This document shows, one piece after another, positions 21,278 to 29,935 of a DNA stretch of 64,000 nucleotides. The translations under genes were made by a program, and so were the position numbers. The stretch comes from Pseudoalteromonas sp. OOF1S-7 (GTDB taxonomy: Bacteria; Pseudomonadota; Gammaproteobacteria; Enterobacterales; Alteromonadaceae), in contig NZ_JAKRFZ010000007.1 of assembly GCF_022347765.1 (NCBI RefSeq), forward strand, positions 62,001 through 126,000, in the 5' to 3' direction. Below the pieces are notes generated by a model, which did no database searches, was not told where the DNA came from, and was given only the letters and a program-made list of their open reading frames with translations. Positions within the stretch are counted from its first letter, which is position 1. Each line of letters begins with the position of its first letter.

Positions 21278-22441
21278 ATGACTCTACCCGACTTTAAAAC
21301 CATGTACCGCGAACTGATAGCGCGCCCTTCTGTCAGCGCACTCGATGCCAGTCTCAATCAAAGCAACCGGGCGGTCATTGAACTGCTTGCACAGTGGTGT
21401 GAGCAGCTGGGCTTTAGTACCGAAATCACCGAACTGCATGCCGCGCCGGGCAAGTTCAACTTACTCGCCAGACGGTGCCCACCGGGCATGGCAGAGCACA
21501 GCGGTGGCCTGATGCTGGCCGGACACACAGACACCGTGCCCTTTGATGACAGCCGCTGGAACTTTGACCCCTTTACCCTCAGCGAACAAGACAACCGCTT
21601 ATATGGCTTGGGAAGTATTGATATGAAAGGTTTTTTTGCCTTTGTATTGAAAGCACTGGAGGAGCTGGAAGACCTTAAACAGAGCGCCCCAATCATGATC
21701 CTGGCCACCGCAGATGAAGAGATAACCATGGCCGGTGCACAGGAAATTGCACGCCACAGTAACCTCAAGCCAGAGCGCTGTATCATAGGTGAGCCCACCG
21801 ATATGGTGCCGGTTTACACCCACAAAGGGCATATGTCTTCGGCGATTCGGATAACAGGGCGCTCCGGGCACAGCTCCGATCCGGACCGCGGCCTAAATGC
21901 CATCGAGATCATGCAGCAGGTGATTACTAATCTGTTACAGTTAAAAGAAGATTTAAAGAATAAATATTCACTTGAGGATTTTGCAATTCCGTACCCGACC
22001 TTGAATTTAGGTCATATTCACGGCGGTGATAACGCCAACCGAATTTGTGGCTGCTGTGAGTTGCATATTGATCTGCGCCCCCTGCCTGGGCTCAGCATTG
22101 CTGAGCTACAAGCCTTGTTGCTGCAGGCCGTTGCCCCGATCAATGCGCGTTATCCCGACAGCGTGTCGGTGCTTGACTTGCATGACCCCATTCCCGATTT
22201 TCATGGCACCCGGGATTGCGCACTGGTGACGCTGGCTGAAAAAATTTCAGGTCAAAAAGCCGTGGCCGTAAATTATTGTACAGAGGCACCCTTTTTACAG
22301 CAGCTCGGTTGCGAGACCATCGTAATGGGACCCGGCTCAATTGCCCAGGCACACCAGCCCGATGAATATTTGGCGATGGAAAAGATCAAACCCAGTCAGC
22401 AGATCCTGACGGAGCTGATCAAGCAACAGTGCTTTGTATAA
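21278..22441 (+). CDS. argE: acetylornithine deacetylase ArgE
   Basis: ArgE hydrolyses N-acetylornithine to ornithine and acetate. The 387-residue M20-family metallohydrolase has the first zinc motif in LMLAGHTDTVPFD, GLGSIDMKGFFAF, the catalytic glutamate pair in ATADEEITMAGA, and the dimerisation region beginning GHMSSAIRITGRSGHSSDP. The C-terminal zinc histidine is in GSIAQAHQPDEYL. Its presence with an ArgA-type domain and no ArgJ means the linear acetyl cycle is used. It is transcribed away from argCBFGH(A) and followed by a weak hairpin. Confidence 0.96.
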   Translation: MTLPDFKTMYRELIARPSVSALDASLNQSNRAVIELLAQWCEQLGFSTEITELHAAPGKFNLLARRCPPGMAEHSGGLMLAGHTDTVPFDDSRWNFDPFTLSEQDNRLYGLGSIDMKGFFAFVLKALEELEDLKQSAPIMILATADEEITMAGAQEIARHSNLKPERCIIGEPTDMVPVYTHKGHMSSAIRITGRSGHSSDPDRGLNAIEIMQQVITNLLQLKEDLKNKYSLEDFAIPYPTLNLGHIHGGDNANRICGCCELHIDLRPLPGLSIAELQALLLQAVAPINARYPDSVSVLDLHDPIPDFHGTRDCALVTLAEKISGQKAVAVNYCTEAPFLQQLGCETIVMGPGSIAQAHQPDEYLAMEKIKPSQQILTELIKQQCFV

Positions 22442-22833
22442 GTTACCCGCGCCTGATGTAATTGCGTGTAATTTGCACAAATCGCAACCAGCCGCTATAC
22501 CTGAACAGATGTAATACATGATCGGTGAAAGTCAGCCTGAGCGCGCCCCGTCAAGCGCGTTTTAGCTCGCTTTTATCGTGATTGATGTGCCCAACAGGCA
22601 CATCAGGGCCGTTCGGGCCATCGATTGTCAGCATGGATGCCGCAGTATCGCTCTACTGACAAGGAAGGGGCAAAAAATGTGCGAACCACTTTCTCATATC
22701 TGTTGTCATGGTATCCGCAGTACCATGCGCCGTTACTTGCCCGGAAAACAACCGACTATCCACCTTGTTTCTCGCCTTCCGCTGATGTGTGCCGCTCGAA
22801 AATTTTTCTCATCACTTTATCAGGGGCAAACTT
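22442..22833 (+). other. 392-base gap upstream of the oxidoreductase/phosphoesterase cluster
   Basis: No convincing gene is present. A weak hairpin (CGCGC/GCGCG, 22542-22559) followed by TTTTAG may end argE transcripts. The promoter of the downstream cluster should lie here. An ATG at 22677 with a good GGAAGGGG ribosome site opens a frame that runs into the next gene out of register, so it is not accepted as a gene, though a short leader peptide cannot be excluded. Confidence 0.5.
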
Positions 22834-23322
22834 ATGTACAGACTGACCGATTTTTATCGCCTCAGTGCCACACTGACCGGCTACGACGAGGTCGAGTTGC
22901 AGGGCACGGGCGTAGGTCCTACTTACTGCAAGACACTCAGCCAATGGGTTCGTCAGGACGTGATACAGGAGCTCTATCACCGGGCTGAGGAGATTGGTTC
23001 GCTCGAATGTGAATCTAATCAGGCACAATTTTACGACCGTATCTGGAACTGCGCCAAACTTGGACCGGTTGCCAGAAACATCACCAAGATGTGGTACCTC
23101 TCTATCTGGTATCAACTGCCTGCCGACTGGAATGCCCTGTATGGGGTTGACGATTTCAGCGCTGACAAAAAGCCCGTTGAAGACTATGTCATTTCCAGCA
23201 ATGCCTATATTCAGGGCCTGGTGTGGAATGCCCTGGGCAGTCACCCTATGGGGGCCAAACAACCCGGCTATGGCACCTGGGCCTTGCCCGGCCAGTCAGC
23301 CAAACCTCTCAACCTGGATTAG
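22834..23322 (+). CDS. FAD-dependent sorbitol/fructose dehydrogenase small-subunit-like protein
   Basis: The 162-residue protein resembles the small subunit of membrane FAD sugar dehydrogenases (FAD-SLDH family). It opens FYRLSATLTGYDEVELQGTGVG and ends with the typical segment MGAKQPGYGTWALPG. In known three-subunit enzymes this subunit carries a Tat signal and escorts the GMC flavoprotein to the periplasm. Here the protein starts right at the family domain (ATG 22834, ribosome site AGGGGC) and has no signal peptide. The flavoprotein follows after nine bases, but no cytochrome c subunit is encoded. It is the first gene of a six-gene cluster. Partnership with the GMC protein is inferred from order. 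Confidence 0.78.
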   Translation: MYRLTDFYRLSATLTGYDEVELQGTGVGPTYCKTLSQWVRQDVIQELYHRAEEIGSLECESNQAQFYDRIWNCAKLGPVARNITKMWYLSIWYQLPADWNALYGVDDFSADKKPVEDYVISSNAYIQGLVWNALGSHPMGAKQPGYGTWALPGQSAKPLNLD

Positions 23323-23331
23323 GAAATCAAC

Positions 23332-25167
23332 ATGACACATCATGATAAAGAGTACGACGTGGTCATCGTCGGGGCCGGCATTGCAGGCGCCATTATGGCC
23401 AAGCAGCTGGGTGAGCAAGGCAAAAAAGTGCTGATCCTGGAAGCTGGCACGGGGACTGACGGGCGTTTTTTCGATCAGGGCAAAGAAAAAGGCTATGAAT
23501 CTTATATGCAGCGTTTTTTCACTGCCATGGCCAAGATCCCCAACGCCCCCTACCCCAACAACCCCAACGCCCCGCAACCTTTGGTGACAGACATTCAAAA
23601 ACCACCGCTTGATAAGCCCGTCAGTGATCATGGATATTTTGTCCAGTATGGTCCGGACCCGTTTGCCAGTACCTACACCCGCAGTGAAGGCGGCACCACT
23701 TTGCACTGGCTGGGCACCTGCCTGCGCATGCTGCCCGAAGACTTTGAGCTGAAAACGCGCTTTGGCCGTGGCCGTGACTGGCCAATCAGCTATCAGGAAT
23801 TACAGCCCTGGTACGAAATAGCGGAACAACATATTGGGGTCTCGGCCAATGCCGATGTGCAGACCTATCAGCAGATTGATAACCCCAGCGTACAACTGCC
23901 GTTTGAAGCAACTTACGATTACCCGATGGAGCAAATTCCGCAGAGCTTTTTAGATCAGTATCTGGCCAAAGGACTTCAGGGCATGCAAGTTGAAATTGAC
24001 AACCAGCCCTACCCCATTGATGTGGTGGCAACCCCACAAGGGCGCAACGGCATGCCGCGGGGTGATTATCGCCCTGTGGGGGCAGTGGGTAACCCGGATC
24101 TGGGTCAGCGCTGCGCGGGCAACTCTAACTGTGTGCCAATCTGTCCTATTCAGGCCAAGTACTCAGCCCTGAAAACGCTGGAGCAAGCCAAAAACACCGG
24201 CAATGTAACCATAGAAACCCAGGCGGTCGCCTACAACCTGGAGGTGGACCACAAAACACAGCACATCTCCAAGGTCCATTACAAACGCTATCACTCTACT
24301 AAATCCGCGGCTTATGACGATAAAGCGGTCAAAGGCAAAGTGGTGGTGCTGGCCGCCCACGCCGTCGAAAATGCCAAGCTATTGCTGGCCTCCGATGTGG
24401 CGAATTCCAGCGATCAGGTCGGTCGCAACCTGATGGACCACCCAACTATGCTGACCTGGGGCCTGATGCCCTGCAAAATCGGCGCATTCCGGGGCCCGGG
24501 CTCAACGTCCGGGATCCCCTCACTACGCGGCGGGGCATTTCGTGCCGAACAAGCCGCTTTTCGTATTGAGATAGGTAACTGGGGCTGGAGCTGGCCAGAA
24601 GGCGCGCCGATTGCCACTGTGCCTGAGCTCATCGATGAGCAAAACTTATTTGGCCCGGCCCTGCGTCACAAAATCGCCGAAGAGTACCCGCGCATGTTCC
24701 GCTTTGGCTTTTTGGTAGAGCAACTCCCCGACCCCGATAATCGCGTCACTATAGACGATCAATACCGGGACCAGCTGGGCAACTACCGACCGGTGATCCA
24801 TTACAAGGTCACCGACTACACCCGTGCCGGTATGGCACAGGCCAAAGAAGTCTCAGATGCCATTTTCCAGCGCCTTGGCGTCGAACCTTTTACCAAATAT
24901 AAAACCAGCGATCCGGGCTATGTGCAGTATCAGGGCAAAGGGTATGTCTACAACGGTGCCGGGCACCTGGTTGGCACGCATCTGATGGGCGACGATCCGA
25001 ACACCTCAGTGGTAAACCGCGAACAACGCAGCTGGGATCACCCCAATCTCTACCTGGTTGGCTGCGGCAATATGCCCACCATTGCGACCAGTAATCCGAC
25101 TTTAACCATGGCAGCACTGACCTTCTGGGCCGCTGACAACGTGTTAAACGCACTCGACCAGTATTAA
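23332..25167 (+). CDS. GMC-family FAD-dependent oxidoreductase
   Basis: This 611-residue flavoprotein has an N-terminal FAD-binding Rossmann motif (VVIVGAGIAGAIMAKQL, residues about 9-25) and the glucose-methanol-choline C-terminal catalytic block: GAGHLVGTHLMGDDP, then LYLVGCGNMPTIATSNPTLT, where the His and Asn serve catalysis. A short cysteine group (CAGNSNCVPICPIQ, about residues 262-275) matches the fructose/gluconate dehydrogenase branch. No signal peptide or membrane segment is visible. With the preceding small subunit it forms a two-subunit sugar- or alcohol-oxidising enzyme, but the missing cytochrome leaves the electron acceptor open. Substrate unknown. Confidence 0.85.
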   Translation: MTHHDKEYDVVIVGAGIAGAIMAKQLGEQGKKVLILEAGTGTDGRFFDQGKEKGYESYMQRFFTAMAKIPNAPYPNNPNAPQPLVTDIQKPPLDKPVSDHGYFVQYGPDPFASTYTRSEGGTTLHWLGTCLRMLPEDFELKTRFGRGRDWPISYQELQPWYEIAEQHIGVSANADVQTYQQIDNPSVQLPFEATYDYPMEQIPQSFLDQYLAKGLQGMQVEIDNQPYPIDVVATPQGRNGMPRGDYRPVGAVGNPDLGQRCAGNSNCVPICPIQAKYSALKTLEQAKNTGNVTIETQAVAYNLEVDHKTQHISKVHYKRYHSTKSAAYDDKAVKGKVVVLAAHAVENAKLLLASDVANSSDQVGRNLMDHPTMLTWGLMPCKIGAFRGPGSTSGIPSLRGGAFRAEQAAFRIEIGNWGWSWPEGAPIATVPELIDEQNLFGPALRHKIAEEYPRMFRFGFLVEQLPDPDNRVTIDDQYRDQLGNYRPVIHYKVTDYTRAGMAQAKEVSDAIFQRLGVEPFTKYKTSDPGYVQYQGKGYVYNGAGHLVGTHLMGDDPNTSVVNREQRSWDHPNLYLVGCGNMPTIATSNPTLTMAALTFWAADNVLNALDQY

Positions 25168-25180
25168 TGAGGGATCTGCC

Positions 25181-26269
25181 ATGTATCATAAACTGCAAAA
25201 ACGTCCGATAGAAACGCTCGAACAGCTGCACTACGACCTGCAACTGGCCATTGAACTGGAATTCTCCACCTTGCCAGTCTACCTCACCGCCTTGTATTCC
25301 ATTGAGGAAGGGACCAACCAGTGTGCCTATACAGTGATCCGCTCGGTTGTGATGGAGGAGATGTTCCATCTGACCAATGCTGCGAACCTGCTGATCGCCA
25401 CCGGAGGCAGTCCGGCCATTAACAGTCCGGAGTTTCTACCTACCTTTCCGACTAAGCTACCTGACGGAGAAACCTGGTTTGAGGCAGATCTGCAAAAGTT
25501 CAGCCCTGAGGCACTGCAAAATTTCCTCAACATTGAAATGCCCGCCGCGTTGGCAAAAGAGGGGGATATCACCATAGGCGAATTCTATGCCGGTATTGAA
25601 AACGGCTTGCAGACGCTGCACGAACGCTACGGTCCGGAGCTGTTCCCCGCCGACTGCCACGACAAGCAAATCGCGCATAAGTATTACTATGGCGGCGGCG
25701 GAGAGATCACCCCAGTGACGGACCTGGCCTCCGCCAACTTTGCCCTCAATGCCATCATAGCGCAGGGCGAAGGGGTACCAGATGAATGTTGGGATCCGGA
25801 TCAGCCCTTTCCGCTGGGTGACACCACGGGCATAGGCAGCGGCGACCACCAGTTATTTATGCAACCCAGAGAGTTGTCCCATTACTACCGCTTTAATGAA
25901 CTGCTGCTGGGGTATCGCTATGTCCAGGGCGACACCCCCAACTCAGGGCCGACCGGTCCGGCTATTCCGATTGATTATCATCAGGTTTATAACGTGGTGA
26001 AAAACCCACAACCAGAACACTATCAGCCTTACCCAGCCATTGCCCGGCTCGACGCTGAGTTTAATCTGACCCTGAGCCTGCTGCTGGACCAGCTTCACCT
26101 GGCCTTTAATGGCCAGCCAGACTTACTGGTTGCCGCCGTTGGTACTATGTTCGGGCTCAAGGAAAAAGCCCAAAGCATGATGCGGGTGCCACTGCCCGAT
26201 CACAGCGGGCGACATGCCACACCCACCTGGCGCTATATTGCCGCCAAAGACCGCCCGGGAGGATGCTGA
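25181..26269 (+). CDS. ferritin-like protein related to VioB/RebD iminophenyl-pyruvate dimer synthases
   Basis: The 362-residue protein begins with a ferritin-like four-helix domain: LQLAIELEFSTLPVYLTALYSI supplies the first carboxylates (Glu25/27), and EEMFHLTNAANLLIATGG carries an ExxH pair (Glu60, His63). This pattern is the one found in the N-terminal domain of VioB and in RebD/StaD, which couple indole-pyruvate imines. Here it stands alone at about a third of VioB length, so it is not a violacein enzyme as such, and no vioA, C, D or E gene is present. Diiron or heme oxidative chemistry is a reasonable guess. It starts 13 bases after the GMC gene. Confidence 0.72.
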   Translation: MYHKLQKRPIETLEQLHYDLQLAIELEFSTLPVYLTALYSIEEGTNQCAYTVIRSVVMEEMFHLTNAANLLIATGGSPAINSPEFLPTFPTKLPDGETWFEADLQKFSPEALQNFLNIEMPAALAKEGDITIGEFYAGIENGLQTLHERYGPELFPADCHDKQIAHKYYYGGGGEITPVTDLASANFALNAIIAQGEGVPDECWDPDQPFPLGDTTGIGSGDHQLFMQPRELSHYYRFNELLLGYRYVQGDTPNSGPTGPAIPIDYHQVYNVVKNPQPEHYQPYPAIARLDAEFNLTLSLLLDQLHLAFNGQPDLLVAAVGTMFGLKEKAQSMMRVPLPDHSGRHATPTWRYIAAKDRPGGC

Positions 26270-26270
26270 T

Positions 26271-28250
26271 ATGGCCACAAGACGCTTCGATCATATTATT
26301 GTGATCATGTTTGAAAACCAGTATCGCGGCTACGTGATGAATAATCCGTACATGCGCAACCTGGCCGCACGGGGCATTGAGCTGACCAATAGTTTTGGCG
26401 TGATGCACCCGTCGCAGACCAACTATATTGCATCTCTGGCAGGTGAGCTGTGCAATGTGACCGACGATGAAGTACCGCCGCGTTTGCCCCAGCGCACCCT
26501 GGTTGACCTGATTGAAGACTCAGCTCAAAACCTGGACTGGCGCGCCTACATGGAAAGCTATGTAGCGGGCTGGACGCCCTGGAAAGCAACCAATTTCACG
26601 CCCGTAAACAGCTACCCCTATGTGCTCAAGCACGACCCTTTTTCATCCTTTTCCCGCATTCTCGACAGCGAAACTCGCTGGCAAAAAATTGGTAACGAAA
26701 CACAGTTTTATCAGGACCTGCTCAACGATACCCTGCCCGAGTTTGCCTGGTTTACCCCCAATATGTGGCACGACGGGCATTATTTGCTTGGCAGCAAAGA
26801 CAATGACCTCAAGGGTGAGCGCGCACCGGTATTGGTGGATCAGCAGGCCGACTGGCTGAAGGCGTTTTTTGCAACGATTAACTTCCCCGGCCCAGACAGC
26901 AAGCTGCCCGATAATACGCTGGTGGTCGTCACCTATGACGAAGCCGATTTTGAATCAGATTACGACACCAGCCAGAAGTACAAGTATTACTACGACGGGC
27001 CCAATCAGATTTATACGGTATTACTGGGTGATACCCTGACGCCGTCGCAGCAGCATGAAGGTTACAATCATTATTCCTTGCTGCGCACCATAGAGGAAAA
27101 TTTCTCGCTCGGCACGCTGGGTAAAAACGACGAGCATGCCAACTATTTCCGCTTTTTGTGGGATGAGACACTGCACTGGCAACCCGCAGCCTGTGTGCCC
27201 CACATTGAGCATGCCAGTGAGCTGCAAACCGCCAGCCTCGGTAAGTTGCTCTACCTGTTTTATATCCGGGATGACAGACCCGGCCACCTGTATTGCACCA
27301 GCTTTGATGGCCATGCCTGGTCTGAGCCCTTACTGATGCACGAAGACTGTAAAGATCAGCTGCAACTGAGCGCGCAGGACACTACCCTGGTGCTGGGCTA
27401 TCGCGACCTGGACCTGCGAGTCACGTTGCAAACGCTGACGGCTAATCAGGGCTGGCAATCCCTGGCGGCGCCCAGCGATGACTGTGTATCGGCCCTTGCA
27501 CTGACGGTGTTGCCGCAAAGTCACGAGCTGCTGTTGGTGTATCGCGACCAGCAAGGCACTATGCAGGCTCAGCGTTATGCCCGGCAACAGTGGCAAAGTC
27601 AGCCACAAACATTGGTGTGCAAGCCACAAGGGGCGTTTACGCTGGCCTCACTGGGCAGCAATACCTTGTTGATTTACCGTGAAGGCAGCACCAATGCACT
27701 GGCCTGCCTGAGCTACAACAGTGCCGAGTTTAATGTCACCGATGTCAGCAACAGCGCCTATGCTGGTCCTCAGGACAATGCCGTGAGCCATCAGTGGTCG
27801 GCTAACGGCTTTGGCATTGGCCATTTTTCTCAGGCACCGAGTAAACTCACGCCCGACGAGCCGGAGCCACAAGAGCACAGTTACCAAAGTGAGGGTCAGC
27901 TGGCCGCCGCCATATTCGATGGCGTATTGCATTTGTTCCACAATGCCCCTAACAGTCAGCAACTCCTGAGTGCCTGTTTCTCAATTCCCGGCGTGCTCAC
28001 CAGTCAGCTGGCCGTGTCTTACGATCCGGGTAAAGCTGATACCACCAGCAATGGCTATGGCACCATGGCCGAGGCCGGCTGGAGTGAACAGCTGCCACTT
28101 AACAATGCCCACCGGGATCCCACCAGCCCGCTATGCGCCACGCGGTACCGCGATCAGCTTTGGTGCTTCTATCTGCACAGCCACGAGCAACAATTACGTG
28201 CTCATTGTGCCTCCTATAAATCAACAGCCCGTCACACAACCTGGGAATGA
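26271..28250 (+). CDS. AcpA-like phosphoesterase with C-terminal propeller-like domain
   Basis: The first 330 or so residues of this 659-residue protein belong to the phosphoesterase family that includes acid phosphatase AcpA and phospholipase C: FDHIIVIMFENQYRGYV (metal site), SQTNYIASLAGE (nucleophile region), VVVTYDEADFESDYD and YNHYSLLRTIEENFSLGTLG. The remaining 320 residues show five or six short repeats of the style L-(x)2-FY-(x)n-F-(x)3-W, suggestive of a beta-propeller such as a lectin. No signal peptide follows the ATG at 26271, whose ribosome site GGGAGGA is strong; this is unusual, since relatives are exported. It starts right after the ferritin-like stop. Confidence 0.82.
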   Translation: MATRRFDHIIVIMFENQYRGYVMNNPYMRNLAARGIELTNSFGVMHPSQTNYIASLAGELCNVTDDEVPPRLPQRTLVDLIEDSAQNLDWRAYMESYVAGWTPWKATNFTPVNSYPYVLKHDPFSSFSRILDSETRWQKIGNETQFYQDLLNDTLPEFAWFTPNMWHDGHYLLGSKDNDLKGERAPVLVDQQADWLKAFFATINFPGPDSKLPDNTLVVVTYDEADFESDYDTSQKYKYYYDGPNQIYTVLLGDTLTPSQQHEGYNHYSLLRTIEENFSLGTLGKNDEHANYFRFLWDETLHWQPAACVPHIEHASELQTASLGKLLYLFYIRDDRPGHLYCTSFDGHAWSEPLLMHEDCKDQLQLSAQDTTLVLGYRDLDLRVTLQTLTANQGWQSLAAPSDDCVSALALTVLPQSHELLLVYRDQQGTMQAQRYARQQWQSQPQTLVCKPQGAFTLASLGSNTLLIYREGSTNALACLSYNSAEFNVTDVSNSAYAGPQDNAVSHQWSANGFGIGHFSQAPSKLTPDEPEPQEHSYQSEGQLAAAIFDGVLHLFHNAPNSQQLLSACFSIPGVLTSQLAVSYDPGKADTTSNGYGTMAEAGWSEQLPLNNAHRDPTSPLCATRYRDQLWCFYLHSHEQQLRAHCASYKSTARHTTWE

Positions 28251-29809
28251 CACTTATGCAATCAAGCGACAATCAACTCAATAAAATCGACCATTTTGTG
28301 GTGGTGATGCTGGAAAACCGCTCTTTCGACCATATGCTGGGATTTTTATACACAGACGAAGGTAACCGCTCACCTCTGGGCCATGCTTTTGAGGGCCTGA
28401 CCGGCACAGAAACCAACCCGGATGAAAACGGCGATCTGATCAGCGTATTTAAGATCCCCGCTGATCAACACCCTTACTTCTGGCCCGGCACCGATCCGGG
28501 CGAAGGTTATTACAACACCAACAGTCAGTTATTTGGCGATCACCACACGCCGCCTGCAGGAACAGTCGCCAGCAATCAGGGCTTCGTGAAAGACTTTGCC
28601 TATACTCTGAGCTGGCAGCGCAAAGACAATGCGCAGAAACCAGGCAGCTGGCAGATTGTCGAGGGCACCAAAGCCGCCGACATCATGGGCATGTACACAC
28701 CCGAACTGCTGCCCGTGCTCAGTGGCCTCGCCAAAGGCTATGCCGTGTGCGATCACTGGTACTGCTCGGTGCCCACCGAGACACTGCCCAACCGGGCCTT
28801 TGTGCAAATGGCCACCAGCCTGGGGCGACTCAATGATCACGATAAGGTCTACAATGCCACCAGTATTTACAATCGCTTTGAAGACGCCGGGCTCAGTTGG
28901 GGGCTGTTTGGTTATGAGAATGATGCCATTCTGACCCGTCAGTCTCTGGCAGCCCTCCCCAAGTCGCCAGAGCATGGTCAGTTTGGCAATTTCCAGGATT
29001 TCACCCAGGCCGCCACCAGTGGCACTTTGCCACACTATAGTTTTTTAGCGCCGGAGTGGGGCTCGGATGGCAACAGCCAGCACCCCAATTACGATGTTGC
29101 AAAAGGCGAACAATATTTACAGGCCATTTATGAGGCACTACGCCAGTCACCCGGCTGGGACAAGACACTGCTGATCATCACATATGATGAACATGGGGGT
29201 TGCTATGATCATGTGCCGCCACCGGAAAACGCCGCGCAGCCCAAGGACTGCCCGGACAACGATGGCTTTAATTTCCAGCGCTTTGGCGTCCGGGTGCCTA
29301 CCGTACTGGTCTCGCCGAGAATTCCCGCCGGCACGGTATTTAGGATCAGCGAACCTGACACAGATTTAAACGCCAATAGCCCAGCGCCCACAGCGCTGGA
29401 TCACACCTCGATCCTTGCAACGCTGGAACAGCGCTTTGGTCTGTCCCCGTTAACGGATCGGGATGCGGCCGCACCGGATATTGGCAATGTATTGAGCCTG
29501 AGCACCCCACGCAGTGACGATCCGCTCGAAGGGATCAGCGCACCACACAGTGAAAGTCAGCCACCGCTGGAGGGCCAGACACAACACCAGCAGGGCAGCG
29601 ACTGGCAACCGCAGGCCGATCATCTGCAAAAAGTCGAAGCAGAGCTGGTGGCCATGTTGCCGCTGGATGGCGATTACCACAACCGTGAGACACCGCACTT
29701 CAACAACCGCGAGGACGCCAAGCGCTACGCGCGCGAGCGCTATCATCGCTATTACAGCGAGTACAACGCCACACACTACGATCGGGATGACTATCACCGC
29801 AATAAATAA
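28247..29809 (+). CDS. phospholipase C-type phosphoesterase
   Basis: The 520-residue protein carries the full phosphoesterase/PLC set: IDHFVVVMLENRSFDHMLGFLY, SVPTETLPNRAFVQMATSLG, LLIITYDEHGGCYDHVPPP, FQRFGVRVPTVLVSPRI and DHTSILATLEQRFGL. In this family these residues bind metals and hydrolyse phosphodiesters or phosphomonoesters, mostly of lipids. Pseudomonas and mycobacterial homologues are Tat-exported; here there is no signal peptide. The last 60 residues are charged and rich in Tyr, His, Arg and Asp, and probably disordered. The start overlaps the previous stop (ATGA), with a second ATG three codons on. Two different members of one family side by side suggest a shared or sequential substrate. 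Confidence 0.85.
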   Translation: MTLMQSSDNQLNKIDHFVVVMLENRSFDHMLGFLYTDEGNRSPLGHAFEGLTGTETNPDENGDLISVFKIPADQHPYFWPGTDPGEGYYNTNSQLFGDHHTPPAGTVASNQGFVKDFAYTLSWQRKDNAQKPGSWQIVEGTKAADIMGMYTPELLPVLSGLAKGYAVCDHWYCSVPTETLPNRAFVQMATSLGRLNDHDKVYNATSIYNRFEDAGLSWGLFGYENDAILTRQSLAALPKSPEHGQFGNFQDFTQAATSGTLPHYSFLAPEWGSDGNSQHPNYDVAKGEQYLQAIYEALRQSPGWDKTLLIITYDEHGGCYDHVPPPENAAQPKDCPDNDGFNFQRFGVRVPTVLVSPRIPAGTVFRISEPDTDLNANSPAPTALDHTSILATLEQRFGLSPLTDRDAAAPDIGNVLSLSTPRSDDPLEGISAPHSESQPPLEGQTQHQQGSDWQPQADHLQKVEAELVAMLPLDGDYHNRETPHFNNREDAKRYARERYHRYYSEYNATHYDRDDYHRNK

Positions 29810-29935
29810 TCCGGCATAACACCCAGACGAAGGCAGCCAGGGATCCCGTTGCCTTCGTGCAGTCACTGAAGGGATCAGCCTATGGCATGCGGGATAAGCC
29901 CCAAAGTGCCAGTAGCAATTAATGAGGACACCACC

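Noticed and set aside
22578..22988. Open frame of 136 codons with a good internal ribosome site at 22677
   Set aside because: It runs 155 bases into the dehydrogenase small-subunit gene in another register and its sequence looks random beyond the overlap.
25181..26269. Violacein or rebeccamycin biosynthesis
   Set aside because: Only the ferritin-like domain is shared; the tryptophan oxidase and other pathway genes are absent and VioB would be about three times longer.
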